From Eupeodes corollae (taxonomy: Eukaryota > Arthropoda > Insecta > Diptera > Syrphidae), in NCBI RefSeq assembly GCF_945859685.1, contig NC_079147.1, forward strand, positions 148,824,645-148,888,644: a DNA stretch of 64,000 nt. Direction: 5' to 3'. Below, piece by piece: positions 1 through 11,374 of the stretch (its first letter is position 1; the number at the start of each line of letters is the position of its first letter). The translations under genes were made by a program, and so were the position numbers. Below the pieces are notes generated by a model. The model saw only the letters and a program-made list of their open reading frames with translations. It was not told where the DNA came from and did not search any database.

Positions 1-339
1 CAAAAACATCTGAACTTTGAGATGTTCTAATGAGTTTTTATATTCATCTACCAATGCAAAAAATACACCCATACTCAAATTTATCATATACGCTTTCGTA
101 TATGTTTGAGTCTTGGAAGCAGAACGTACGTGTTTGCACGCAATTTTATAAAGCAAATAAAAATGAACCATGTTCTCATCCATTACACATAACATACAAA
201 TCATAACTCATTTATAGCTTTTTAACAATTCTGACTTTATCTGTGCAGATGTATGTATGTGTATAAGACTGTTTCAAAAAAGACTAAAATGTTTTCAGTG
301 TTTAATGCAACTACAGCTTTTTGATGATATAAAGAGTTT

Positions 340-1210
340 TCAATAGGGACGGGTTGATTTTGACAGCTCATTGTTACTCTTAATTTCTGTCAAAAATCTG
401 CTAATAATCAATCACACTCAGTAACAGCGTCGAGCAATAAGTGGAAATGTTATAACTTTATTATCAAAATGGGTGTTCCCTAGTAAAAACGATGAGCGCG
501 TGGATCGCTTTTAAGAATCGACCTTTAAAGTCAACTATTCAAAGTTAAGTAGCCAGATTCAAGATTACCAACTCAGTCAATACTAAACCAACACCCGTAC
601 TTGAAAGTGTGCAACCGAATTAGAGGCAGTCAATTCTTCGTCACAGGCACTTGGTTATTCACAGACCACAACTTGTCGAATTTTCCGTAGTTATTTGGGA
701 CTGCACCCATAGAAAGTCCAACTGACCCAGAAGATGAAACCAACCGGCCAAACGTAGCTTCTTGTGTTCGTTGATTGGATTTTGGAGCAGTTGGAAGTTG
801 ATCCCAATTTTTTTTCTAAAATTCATTCTTAGCAATGAGGCTTTTTTGGAGGAATGAAAACGGATTTGGGACGAAACCAATCCGAGTTTCAAGAGGTGCC
901 AATGCATATGTGGATTGATGTGAAGAGACTCTCGCTATTAGTTAATTATCACCAACTTTTTGTTGCTGTATTAGATGAAAATAACACCGAAGAAATACGG
1001 TTTCTATAGGATTGTAGTACGTGCCACTCAGGTCAAGACACAAATCTATATTCTGCGCAAAAAGTTTCATGGCATGAAACCTTGAGCCAAGGTTACGTAA
1101 ATTGGCAACCTGAATCGTGTGATTTGACCCCTTTACATTTTTTCTTGTGACGCTTTTTTGAGTCTCACCAAGCTCTTACCATTAAGCTTGGTGAATTTTT
1201 CTTTTTGAAT
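340..1210 (+). pseudogene. Mariner-like transposase relic
   Basis: Decayed DNA-transposon transposase with stops and frameshifts in every frame. Around 690-800 the conceptual translation resembles the linker between the DNA-binding and catalytic parts of insect Tc1/mariner-type transposases (GLHP, then VQLTQ, then a segment reading ILEQLEVDPNF). Near 1095-1140 it reads NWQPESCDLTPLHFFL, matching the conserved 'PPRS.DLTPLDFFLWG' block before the last catalytic Asp. The first catalytic block is ruined by frameshifts at about 810-860. The same family recurs on the minus strand at 12395-12605, 36985-37156 and 58903-59250. I see no terminal inverted repeats that I can align, so ends are approximate. 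Confidence 0.7.
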
Positions 1211-2333
1211 CAGTCTAATGTGTATGAATAAAAGAAAAGTGCATGCATAGTTAGTGGAATGCAGTTACCTTACCATAAAACTCCTTGCACACAATCTACC
1301 TTTGGAAATAATAAAAGCTAAAAACAAAAAGAAATAAACAAAATAAAAAAAACTTTGTGTTTGTTTAATGAATATTTTTCATTATTCTGTTTCGTTTAAC
1401 CGTTAACAATCTGGAAAAAAACTCTAAAACCGGTAGACCAAGGACAGAAAACTTAAATAAAGCTTAAGTCCCATTCAAAAGGCAGAAAATTGAGAAAGAA
1501 ATTTTTAACAAATTGCAGAAGCTATCAAGAGCGTAAAAACAAGAACACAAATTTCAAACAACAAGTTAGTGCTATACTTTCAATCCACAATGAATTTAAT
1601 TTTGCTTCTCCCTCTTTTTTTTCTGAAGTTCTAAAGTATATAAAAAAGAAGGCAAGGCCCTCTGAACGAGCGCTACAGTAGCTTTCTTTGTTTCGGATAA
1701 TTTATTGTGCATTGCTTAAGATAGCATAATGTTTTTATGATGTTCATTTTGATGTCGATGTCGATTCGAGCAAAATTAAAATTACTTGGTAAATATAGTA
1801 GGAAAAAACGCAGACAGATATTACTCTATAATTTGTGTAAAGCATATTCATGTAAAGGGTGGACGAAATGCAAGTTTATTTGAAAAAAAAGTAATAAAAT
1901 AAAGAAAATTAAATGTTATTCATGTTTTATTTTCTGCTTCGACTCACATTAGCGCTTTTACTAAAAGTTTCCAAAGCCTTGATATTGGTTTCGACCTTTA
2001 GCTCACGGATTGCTTGTATGAGCTTATAATCTTAAGTGCTTAAACCTATTCTTGATTATTGGCGTAATATCGATCCTTCATGGTTTCTTTAAAAAAATCC
2101 AAAAACGTCAAATAGCTGAGCTATAAAAGAGCTGATAAATGGATTAAAGATTTTGGTGCTCCACCCCACCTGCACATGGCTCATTGTCAATACAAAAATT
2201 TATTGACAGTGCTATATAATCTTATTGTAAACCAAAACGTAATACAAAGTATCATTCTTAAAAAAAAATCAGCACCAAACTGTCGCTCTTGGTGTAAACA
2301 TAGGCTTTAATTATAACAATTTACTTTTTTCAA
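1211..2333. other. No gene recognised
   Basis: AT-rich DNA with homopolymer runs. The short open frame at 1490-1681 has no recognisable domain and is probably chance. Nothing here resembles the element families identified elsewhere in the window. Confidence 0.5.
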
Positions 2334-3771
2334 GGCCCTAGATGCAAGAGTTATTCTTCGTTTGATTTCAACGCTGGTGTCTTTTTCTGTATTAATAGCG
2401 GTGCCTAGGTAGTCAAAGTCCTTAACTTCCTCAAAGTTATAGATGTCGATGGTGACGTTTTGTCCAAGACGTCTTCGTTCAGTGCCCTTTTTTTGATGAC
2501 AGCATATACTTGGTCTTGCGTTCATTGACCACTAAACCCATCTTCTTCGCTTCCGTCGCAATGCTCAAAAACGCTCCATTGATCTTCCAATTAGTCAATA
2601 TCATCTGCATATCCGAGTAATTGGATGGACCTTTGGAAGATTGTGCCTCTAGTATTGACGGTTGAGTTTTGCACAATTCTTTCCAGAACGATGTTGAAGA
2701 AGTCGCATGACAGTGCATCGCCTTGTCTAAAACCTTTTTTGACATCAAATGCATCGGTAAGATCTTTTCCGACCTTGATAGAGCAGCGTGCATTCTCCAT
2801 CGTCATTCTGCACAAAGGAATAAGTTTGACAGGGATGCCAAAACTAGACATTGCTCGGTAGAGCTCTTCCGTATAGATGCTGTCATACGCAGCTTTTAAA
2901 TCGATAAAGAGATAATGGGTATCGATTTGAAGCTCCTGGGTTTTTTCCAAGATCTGACGTAGTGTGAATATTTGGTCGATAGTGGACTTTCCTGGTCTGA
3001 AGCCACACTGATAAGGACCAATCAGGTTGTTGACGAATGGCTTCCGACGTTCACATAATACGGCAGAGAGGATCTTATACGCAATGTTAAGGAGATCGAT
3101 GCCTCTGTAGTTGGCGCAGTTTAGAAGGTCTCCTTTCTTATGTATCGGGCACACTATGCTGAGATTCCACTCATCGTGCAAGCTTTCTTCCGACCATATT
3201 TTGCAGATGAGTTGGTGCATGCTCCGTACCAACTTATCGCCTGCTGCTTTGAAAAGTTCGGCAGCGATGCCGTCAGCTCCAGCAGGTTTGTTTGACTTAA
3301 GTTTAGATATAGCTATCTTCACTTCGTCAAGGTCGGGTAGGCGGAATTGTTGATCTGCGTCGCCGAGGTTGAGTGGTTCTATCTCCCTTACAGCGGAATT
3401 CGGTTCGTCATCGCCGTTTTATAATTTGGAGAAGTGATGTTTTCATATTCTCAGCATTGGCTGCGGTTCTACTACGATGTTCCCCTGATCGTCTTTAAAG
3501 GCTTCGGTTCGTGGCTGGTACCTTTATGAGGTTTATTTGACCTTTGGTAAAATTTACGAACCTCATTCCTGTTGTGACATCCCTCTATATCCTCGATCGC
3601 GCGCTTCTCATGCTCTTTTTTTTCCATCTAAGAAGCCGGTGTTCCTCTCTCCTCTTCTGCTCGTAGAGCTCGCGAGCAGCTCTAGTCCTTTTGTGTAGCG
3701 CCGTTTTGTATGCCTCTTGTTTCGCTGCGTGCGCTTGCCGGCATTCGTCGTCAAACCAGGGGTTTCGCTGA
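2334..3771 (-). mobile_element. RTE-like LINE copy A, internal fragment
   Basis: Non-LTR retrotransposon fragment read on the minus strand from about 3771 to 2334. It begins in the linker after the endonuclease (residues reading WFDDECRQ near 3745, in the frame-corrected reading), runs through the reverse transcriptase, and stops soon after the thumb (motif RRITLAS). The endonuclease domain and the 3' end are missing, both of which are present in copy B (37563-40695). The 5' junction adjoins a PAL repeat (3775-3973). Reading frame is broken at least at 2590 and 3320-3400. Family assignment (RTE-like, of the type often mis-annotated as craniofacial development protein 2) is from memory of motif patterns. 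Confidence 0.85.
2591..3322 (-). pseudogene. Reverse transcriptase core of RTE-like copy A
   Basis: An uninterrupted 243-residue reverse transcriptase segment that would copy element RNA into DNA at a nicked target. Visible motifs: NYRGI at 71-75, FIDLKAAYD at 139-147 with catalytic Asp 141, FRQGDALS at 198-205, and YADD at 238-241. Thus both catalytic motifs are still present, unlike copies B and C. The frame then breaks and the thumb continues at 2307-2525 in another frame (QNVTID, then FDYLGTAIN). There is no endonuclease upstream, so the segment is a dead remnant despite its good core. Confidence 0.85.
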
Positions 3772-3774
3772 AAA

Positions 3775-3973
3775 ACTGGAGTTTTGGTTTTGTATAAAAA
3801 AAACTACTGAATATCGAAAACAATTTTTTTTGTGAAATAAAATAAAATTAAATCCAATATTTTTACTTTTTAAAAAGCTAGTTAAGTCGAAAGTAAATTT
3901 TTACCAAGCTTTGGTAATGTTTTTTTTGTAAAAAAACTGTAATTTCAATTTTTCTCAAAATTTTATCGGAATT
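3775..3973 (-). repeat. PAL repeat copy 1, distal part
   Basis: AT-rich array typical of the PAL family: repeated blocks resembling 'TTTTTTGTAAAAAAACTGT', 'CGATTTTTCTCAAAATTTT' and 'TTTACCAA'. It aligns by eye with 32300-32520. Its left end is cut by LINE copy A and its right end by the SINE fragment and LINE that follow; the rest of this copy appears to resume at 6209. Confidence 0.65.
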
Positions 3974-3997
3974 GACCACAGTACTCGCACACAGGAA
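3974..3997 (+). repeat. SINE 3'-region fragment
   Basis: Contains 'CAGTACTCGCACACAGGAAT', identical to the 3' part of the SINE at 7845-8168. Nothing else of the SINE is present. It sits exactly between the PAL repeat and the 3' end of the LINE at 3998-6208. Confidence 0.7.
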
Positions 3998-6208
3998 TGT
4001 CAGACAGATAGCTCATCAAGTTCTTGAAAGAATGCTTTTCCAAAGTATTTCATTCTAGTGTTTGCCAAAGCAGGACATTTGCAGAGGAAATTGATTATCG
4101 TTTCACTTTCTCTTTGGTCACCATAGCTACGGCAAAAGGTGTTGTAGGAGATACCCAACTTCTCCGCATGGACTCCTATAGGCCAATGTCCGGTACAAAC
4201 CGCAACTATCCTTGCTATGTCTTGCCTTGGCCTGCATAGAAGATCGTTTGTACGGGTTTTATTATTGGTGGGCCATATCTTCCTAGGTATAATGCAGTTG
4301 GGTAAATTGCTCCACCTTCGGTTTGATTCAGTTTGGTAGAGGTAGGTTTGATAGCTGCCTGGCTGTCTGTAAAGATAGCCGAATTTCGGCTTTGGTTTGG
4401 TTTTGTTTAAGTATCTTACATGCTTCCCTTATTCCCAACAGTTCAGCCTGAAAAACGCCAGCTAAGTCAGGAAGCCTAAAGGATTTGGCTACATTAAGGG
4501 ACTCAGAAAAGATCCCAGAACCAACTCCGCACTCCATCTTTGAGCCGTCAGTAAAGATGGTTGTGTCGAAACCAATCTTCTCTCGATGGGAAAATAACCT
4601 TAAAATCCTTACTAAGGCTCAAAGTAGGAGTGCAGTAGTCAGTGTCTACCGAGATAATATCTGAGGGAATCAATTTCGTAAGTGTTGCTGTGACCATAAG
4701 GTTTTGACAACCAGCTGTTTGATTCCTTCAGTCCAATAGAGCTGCAGGAAACTATGTATTTAATAAAAAGGTCGATTGAGAAGATCCAAAATAACATTTA
4801 AGGCGTCCGTTGGGCAAGTACGTATGGCCCCTGTGGTGTCCACGCAAGCTGACTCCGTGATTTTACTAATCACAGAGGTGTATGTTCCTGACACCAATAG
4901 CACCAAATCATCCGCATAGGCTACCGTCTTCACTCCACATCTCTCTAGTTTAACGAGAATTGTATCCATGACCAGAAGCCATAGAAGAGGCGAAAGGACA
5001 CCACGCTGGGGTGTTCCCCTACTCACATGTTTTGTAGCGATTGTATTGCCTAGAGTGGCTCGAATCTTTCTACCACTGAGCATTTAAATAATCCATTCTC
5101 GAACGAAGTCTTCTACAACGAACTTAACGAGCGATTCTTCTATGGATTCTGTAAGGAAGTTGTTAAAAGCACATTCTATTTATGTCTAGGAAGGTGGCAA
5201 GAGTAAATTCTTTTTAATGGATTGTTTGTTCTACAGTACGCACTACCTCCGTAGATTTGCCGTTAAGATAAGCATGCTGAGAGCTTTCGAGGGGTCGTCC
5301 AACTAGGATTTCTCTAATATGGTAATCAAGAAAGCGCTCCAAGGTTTTAAGCACAAAAGATGTTAAGCTTATTGGTCTGAAATCCTTCGCGGATTCGTGA
5401 CCTCTCCTACCCACTTTCGGGTTAAAAACTACTTTGACCTGTCTCCATGACATGGGCACATGTTTGAGAAGGAGATATCCTTTGAAAATTTGTTCCAGCC
5501 ATGGAGCTGCCATATCATGCAACTTTTGAAGCACAACTGGCAGTATGCCATCCATGCCTGGGGATTTATATGGAGAAAAAGTATTGATGGCCCACAAAAT
5601 ATTTTCTCTGGTTATAACGGAATTTACTTGCTCCACATGAGCTACGTTTAGCTCTGTGGTTTCAAGCGATTCGAGGTTATCACTCTCGAAACCCGGAAAG
5701 TGCATCTTCATCAGTAGCTCAAGAGATTCGGCTGGAGAGGCTGTGCAGGTTCCATCAGGCTTTTTTAGAAATGAATTATTACAATGTTCCTTCAATAAAA
5801 CTTTGCTGAGCCTTGCGGAGTCCTTTATGTCTTCGATTGATTGAGAGTATTCTCTCCAGCCTTGTCTTTTGGCTGATGACAGGGCTTGCTTGTAAATTTT
5901 AAGGGAGTCTTTAAACGGTTGGTAAAACTTATGTTTGTGGCAGATATTGAACATTTTCCTCGTTATTGTCCTAAGACTGGACAGTTCTGCATTCCACCAA
6001 GAAGGAAGGGTTTTTCGGCTATATTTAACTTGGCAAGAGACTCTAAAAGCTTTACTTGTAGAAGTTTCAAATGTTTTCACCTTTGATTCAAGGTCTCCTA
6101 TCGATTCAGTGAGATTCGGTAAGTTGCTTAGTTTGGAATTCGCAATTTGACTGAATTTCGTCCAGTCAGTTCTTTTGTGATTTTTGTGAAGCGGAAGGTT
6201 TTTTCGAC
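3998..6208 (-). mobile_element. LOA/I-like LINE with RNase H, 5'-truncated
   Basis: Minus-strand non-LTR retrotransposon. In order: pre-RT linker and RT fingers (6200-5214), RT palm (5213-4760, frameshifted), RNase H (about 4560-4320), and a C-terminal segment at about 4240-4010 with the GHWPIG and CPAL motifs also seen in the related element at 43607-46240. The endonuclease is missing, so the copy is 5' truncated. It lies inside a PAL repeat, parts of which flank it on both sides. LOA-like elements with RNase H are typical of flies, which supports a dipteran source; the clade call is tentative. Confidence 0.8.
4760..5083 (-). pseudogene. Reverse transcriptase palm segment (LOA/I-like)
   Basis: 107-residue frame carrying the RT motifs RGTPQRGVLSPLLW and VAYADDLVLL, so the second catalytic aspartate pair is preserved. 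It continues the frame at 5214-6233 after a break of about 130 bases. The last 40 or so residues drift out of the family pattern, suggesting a further frameshift near 4860. Confidence 0.75.
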
Positions 6209-6233
6209 TCGAAATTAATTTGATTGGAAACAA
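5214..6233 (-). pseudogene. Reverse transcriptase N-terminal part (LOA/I-like)
   Basis: A 339-residue open frame. The first two-thirds form the basic linker between endonuclease and polymerase; RT motifs then appear (YKSPGMDGI, QVKVVFNPK, KDFRPISLTSF, LKTLERFL, SSQHAY..GKST). The frame ends just before the first catalytic block, where TFLDI is followed by a frameshift at about 5170. The first few residues derive from flanking PAL sequence and are not part of the element. The palm with RGTPQRGVLSPLLW and an intact YADDLVLL is in another frame at 4760-5083. Confidence 0.8.
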
Positions 6234-7098
6234 TATTATAAGATAAAATTAGTTTGAAGCCAATATCTCAAAGTTTTGAAAAGATATTTACGTTGAAAAA
6301 CAATTTTTACCAACTTTTTAATTTTTGTTTAGACTTTTATTTTTTGTAAAAAAAACTGTTAATCCGATTTTTCTCAAATTTGCTACTTATTTTGAAAACA
6401 ATATTTTTTACAATTAAAAATTAGTTGGAAGCCATAATCTCAAATTGTTGAAAAAATATTTGAGTCAAAAATACATTTTTAATAACTTTGTTTAGGTTTT
6501 TATTTTATGTAAAAAAAAAACTGATTTTTCTGAAAATTTTAGTAGATGTTGAAAACGTTATTTTTCGTTGAATAAAATTGTTTTGGAAATAATATCATTT
6601 TGTTTTCGTAAAATTTTCGAGGTGACAAATTTGTTTTCAGTTTTTTTTTTTGATTTATAAAAAAAAAACGTAAATTGATTTTTTTTTCCAAAAATATATT
6701 TGCTTGATATCACATACAATATATAATATAAAATATAATTCAAGTCTCTAGTGTCATTGGTTTGTAAGATATTTAGGTCTAACCAAAATGTTCACCCTTT
6801 TTTAAGCTGTTGTGGTAATAAAAACACCCACGTAATGTTCTTGAGAGCCAATTTTTACGCTGTGATAAACGCTGTGTAGTTGAAGTCGATATCTCTTCTG
6901 GTTCTTGAGCTATGGAAGAAGAAAAAAACTTCGCGAACGTACGGACGTTCGAAGGTACGTACACTCGCACGCACAGACATCATCTGTCTTAAAATCTTTA
7001 ATATCGGCTCTAGGGATCTTAAAACGACGAGAAATGTCAAAATTTTCAATTCGATAAATCGGACCGATTACGATTATGGTAAGTTAAAAATCTTTTAG
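6209..7098 (-). repeat. PAL repeat copy 1, proximal part
   Basis: Continuation of the PAL copy begun at 3775. It holds the AT-rich array (6209-6700), then the conserved unique part: 'GGTTCTTGAGCTATGGAAGA' at about 6899, a run of ACGT-rich 'CGTACGGACGTTCG' motifs, and 'GACGAGAAATGTCAAAATTTTC' shortened here near 7025. The terminal palindrome is lost: only 'GGTAAGTTAA' remains near 7078. Confidence 0.7.
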
Positions 7099-7844
7099 TA
7101 CTCTAGCAACTCTACGAGTGTGAAAGAATTTTCGTCATTGTCTCTGGCAGCGTCGAACCTAAAGTAAACTGTTTATCGAGCTTACAAAAAAAGTGTTATT
7201 GCAATCAATTTTTATGACCGAGGATGACACGGTGTTACCATCGATTTTACCTTTGGGACATTATATTATGTATTTCTTGCCGTTGATTTTGGCAAAGTAA
7301 GATAGTACGTCGCTATCGAGCAAAAGTATAAAGTTCTTTATCAAAATGTTAAGACCGTTCCAGTTGGCTTTCTTATATTGCCATAGGAATTTTTCCTTTA
7401 ACTATAGGGTTTTAACATTAGAACTTTGCAAACAACGCAACTGATGTGCCCAGCGGTGGTAATATACTGCTCAAGTATTTTTTAGGATCGGAATTAAGAA
7501 CAACTCTATTCAAACAAGCAACTTCAGGAATCAAGGCGGAACATTTAATAACTTAGAAAAAATTACTAAGACCCTCTTGCAGTCAACAGCGTTTTGAAAG
7601 AACCTGATATTATAAAATTTTCAATTTATTTCAAAAAATTAGAACTGCTTCACTGACTTTACATAGATAATGAGACTTTTTCTAAGCAAGTTCTACCAAC
7701 AACGATTTTCCTTTTTTTCTAATATTTAATTTCACGCTAAATAATAATTAAATGTTACAAATTGTAACACTATTTAAGTGATTCGGTGTGTCCGAAAAAT
7801 GTAGTCAAAATAAAAGGGGGAAAAAAGGTCAGATATGAAAATAA
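7099..7844. other. No gene recognised
   Basis: AT-rich DNA without open frames of note and without similarity that I recognise to the repeats in this window. Confidence 0.4.
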
Positions 7845-8168
7845 CGTAGTACCCTGGGCATGATGGTTAGTGCGTTGGACTGTCATGCAAGGGGTCTTGG
7901 GTTCAATCCCTGCCTCTGCCACCTTAATTTTAAAAAAAATAATTTTCGCGGGTACTGCCTCTTGCGAGGAATTGACAAATCCTTCAAGAGTAATTCTTGT
8001 CATAAAAAAGTGCTCTCTCAAACTAGCCGTTCGGATTCGGTCTAAAATTGTAGGTCCCTTCCTTTCCTTTCCTGACAACAGTACTCGCACACAGGAATGG
8101 TTGAGAGTTGTAAGTCACTAGGCCCTGGTTCACAACGGACAGTTGCGCCACCCCATTTGATTTTTTTT
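7845..8168 (+). mobile_element. tRNA-like SINE, copy S1
   Basis: Full-length short interspersed element. The head has RNA polymerase III-type internal promoter signals: box A-like 'TGGTTAGTGCGTTGG' (about 7864) and box B-like 'GGTTCAATCCC' (about 7900). The body carries 'GGGTACTGCCTCTTGCGAGG' and the tail 'ACAGTACTCGCACACAGGAA', 'AACGGACAGTTGCGCCACCC'. It is flanked by a direct repeat TATGAAAATAA at 7834-7844 and 8169-8179, taken as the target-site duplication. SINEs are non-coding and rely on a LINE for mobility; the partner is not identified. Confidence 0.85.
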
Positions 8169-8179
8169 TATGAAAATAA

Positions 8180-9465
8180 GGAGCTACCCTAACCTACCTA
8201 CATCACAAACTTTCTTCAAAATTTATGCATAATGCTTGTGAAAATGCAAATCGAGTTAAGTTATGAGAAGACTTAAATTAAAATTGAAACAAGTAAGCTG
8301 TTTTATTACCTAACAATTTTAATTACTAAAAAATTATTTTTAAAGTTTCTCGTTTTAAAAAATGTTTTCTCAAAATATTTATTTTAATAAAATGAAATTA
8401 ATTGTTGCAAAAAAGAAGATACTAAACATTATGAATGCTCTATGAACGTTTATGTGAATAGTGTATTACTTTTTGTTTGATCTTTGATTTTAACGCAAAA
8501 TGGTATAGTTGCCTCTAAGTCTGCATAGTAGACTAATAATAAAATATGAAACTTATTTTATCCTTCTGAAGACCTTAAGGTGAACTATAAATGGACATTT
8601 TGTTTTGACTTCTTTTATGCCTTAAATATTGAGGAACTATCTTTACATAACGTTTGTTTTCTTGAAATGTCAATATTAACTTTTGTCCGTCATTTTATTT
8701 TACTAGAGTTCAATGAATAAATATACAAAAATAATTTTAAAAAAAATGTTGGACATAAAATAGCATCATTTCATGAAAAATTATTATAAAACCTTCTATG
8801 ATCACATTCTACTTTACGAACTTATCTTCCCGAGTTGTACGTTTTCCTATATATAAAATATTTGAAAAACCTCACTTATTTCTGTATGGAATTTTGCATC
8901 ATTGTTATTTTTAACTTTGTATATTTTATATAAAGGAATTTATACAAAGTATAAATTCCCTTTTGTAAGTCAGGAAACTGAGAAAAAAAGTTGAACCATC
9001 ATCATCGTAATTACGGAAATGACAATTCTTGTTAAAATAAATTGCTCCTACTTTATTACGTTTATGTAAATATCAAACGAATAAAATACAAATTGCTTGT
9101 GACTGAGGTTCATTGGAAAAAAGTTCGTATTTATTTATAATTTGTGCGTTATTTTTCGGAAACTTAAAATCAATATGTCCTTATAGCGATTATTGAACTC
9201 AATATACGAGGATATATTACATTTCAAAGGATGTTTCACTCTTTACAGACATTAAACTTTTTTGTATATATATTCTTCTAGCATTAAACATATTATGACA
9301 AATTTTAACCATCCCGACCAAGATTGCCATGCTCAAATTAAATATATGTAGTTCTAATCAAATTTTAAACTTGTAAAATCTCCAAGCTATGTTTGTGTAT
9401 GATTTCACATTTGAAAAATGTCCTATGCCTTAAATTTAATAGGTTCACAGTAACATTTTTGAAAT
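8180..9465. other. No gene recognised
   Basis: Very AT-rich intergenic-type DNA. No coding, RNA or repeat signal that I can support. Confidence 0.45.
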
Positions 9466-9473
9466 AGAAAGAA

Positions 9474-10307
9474 TTGCGTTTACTGCGTTACAAAAGAAAT
9501 AAGGCATGGAAAACGTATCTCAAAACTCTTTCTCCAGTCAACTTCTCTTTTTATGTTGAACTCTTTAACCAATTTAAATCTCTTTCTAATTTTTTATATG
9601 CTTGTTATGTTACTGATATGGGCACCTCTTTGAAAGAGAATCCTAAAAAATGTTTGAAACTTGTAAACTTAAATAAAAAATCAGATGGCTTTCCAGTTAA
9701 CTTCACTTACAAGAACCTTTCGTTAGATAAAACTTTTGATATCTGTAACGCTTCCACAATGAATTTCCGTGAGTCATTTCTTAATAGCCCTCAAGAAGTT
9801 GATGAAGTATATTTTCATAATCTTCACACTTTTTCGCAAACTAGCTGTAGTCACATCCCTGAGCTACAGAGTACGGTCCTTGATCTTTTATCTGCGTTGA
9901 ATGATGACTGCTCAGCCGGTCACGATGGTATTCCCTCGATAGTACTAAAAAAGTGTAGTAATGCTTTAGTTGAACCCCTTACGTTTTTATTCAAACTTTC
10001 TCTAAAAACAGGCAAATTTTCCAGTATATGGAAGAAGTTATTTCTAACACCAATTTTCAAGAAAGGTAACAAGTCGGATATAAGCAACTACAGGCCCATT
10101 GCAAAGCTTTCTTGCATTCCTAAAGTATTTGAACAAGTTGTTTGTGAAAGCGTAGCATATTTTAGTAAAAATATCATTTGCGAACAGCAACTAGGTTTTG
10201 TGAAAAAGAGATCAACCGTTACTAATCTCCTCACTTTCTTAAACATATGTTCAAACGCTTTAGAACAAGGTTATGAAGTTGACTGTGTATACACAGACAC
10301 ACTCTAA
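9474..10307 (+). pseudogene. Reverse transcriptase N-terminal half (Jockey-type)
   Basis: 277-residue frame covering the linker (KRNKAWKTYLKT) and RT fingers: SAGHDGIPSIVLKKC, LTPIFKKGNKSDISNYRPIA, QLGFVKKRSTVTNLL. It terminates right after VDCVYTD, immediately before the expected SKAFD catalytic block. The DNA there reads GACACACTCTAAAGC, where an AC-rich stretch is one base out of phase, so slippage of a CA repeat is the likely cause. The rest of the polymerase follows in the next frame from 10303. Confidence 0.85.
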
Positions 10308-11112
10308 AGCTTTTGACCAACTTAGCCACGGAATTATTTTATTTAAACTCAAAGCTCTTGGTTTTCCACCATTTTTCTTAGATTCGATCAAATCATACCT
10401 TGAAAACAGGTCCTATGAGGTAAAATTTAGAAATTGTCTTTCAAAATCTTTTGTTGCTCAATCTGGTGTTCCCCAGGGAAGCCATCTTGGCCCTTTTCTG
10501 TTCATCCTGTCTATTAACGATGTATCGTCATGTCTACGCTCAAGTGAACTTCTCATTTTTGCTGACGATATGAAGATTTTCAAAATAATAAAGTCCAACC
10601 ATGATCGTATTCTTTTACAAGCCGACATTGACAGTTTCACATTTTGGTGTGGGAAATATAGCCTTTTACTCAACCCTTTAAAATGCCAGACTATAACTTT
10701 CACTAAAAAACTAATCAATAACGTATTTGACTACTGTATATCACAGCAAAAACTCTGTCGTGTATTCACATTTAAAGATTTAGATGTACATTTCTATTCC
10801 AACTTAGAGCTTACACATCACTTTAATTTTATTGTTAATAAGGCAAGTTCTATGCTTGGTTCAATGATCCCTATGTTACCCTTTCTTTGTATAATTGCCA
10901 TGTTCGCCCTCATCTTGAATTTGCTTCGCAGGTATGGACTCCCTTTTACGAAATTCATAGAAAACGTATCGAATCAATTCAACATAATTTCATTCGCTTT
11001 GCCCTCAAAGGTCTACCTTGGAAAGATCCCTATGATCTGCCTCCCTATGAACATCGTATTCTACTTCTTCAAATTCAATCTCTCCATCAAAGGCGTGTTA
11101 ATAATGACTTAG
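10273..11112 (+). pseudogene. Reverse transcriptase C-terminal half (Jockey-type)
   Basis: 279-residue frame overlapping the preceding one. True RT similarity starts at SKAFDQLSH (residues 11-19). SGVPQGSHLGP lies at 64-74 and FADD at 96-99, so the polymerase active-site residues survive. Similarity fades after about residue 205, where the frame shifts again; the continuation with YNCHVRPHLEFASQVW is at 10887-11141. Confidence 0.85.
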
Positions 11113-11374
11113 TATTTTTTCATCAACAAAGATTCCTATGAATGAATGAAAATAAACGAATGTTTTTAGTTGAAGAAACTGTTTTTCAAAGTCTGATTCG
11201 GATTATCTCTATACAATCTTCTCTTATTAATTGCTTATTGCAATGAATACCATGGCGATGAAGATTATGTGTTCAACGAAAAGTATTGCAGTGATTTCAA
11301 TCATTGTCAAACTACATCCTTAGCTCTTCGAAACAAATTTAGCGATTTAATTGATACAAGTTTCACAAATTAAT

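Larger units (their letters stand above)
9466..11165 (+). mobile_element. Jockey-type LINE, 5'-truncated
   Basis: Non-LTR retrotransposon fragment with the pre-RT linker, the whole reverse transcriptase and the C-terminal region (EFASQVW, then HNFIRFAL). The endonuclease is absent, the classic 5' truncation of LINEs. It ends with a short GAATGAATGAAAATAAACGAATG tail-like stretch at 11138-11161. A +1 frameshift near 10306 and another near 10890 break the protein. Its motifs (SGVPQGSHLGP, FADD) match the minus-strand LINE at 17735-19255, so the two belong to the same or a sister family. Confidence 0.85.

Noticed and set aside
2625..3353. Plus-strand frames opposite LINE copy A as separate genes
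   Set aside because: They are antisense shadows of the reverse transcriptase; the same holds opposite the other LINEs.
7846..7925. tRNA gene
   Set aside because: The box A and B signals are good, but a cloverleaf with paired anticodon stem is not formed, and the same head recurs with a conserved 200-base body, so it is a SINE.
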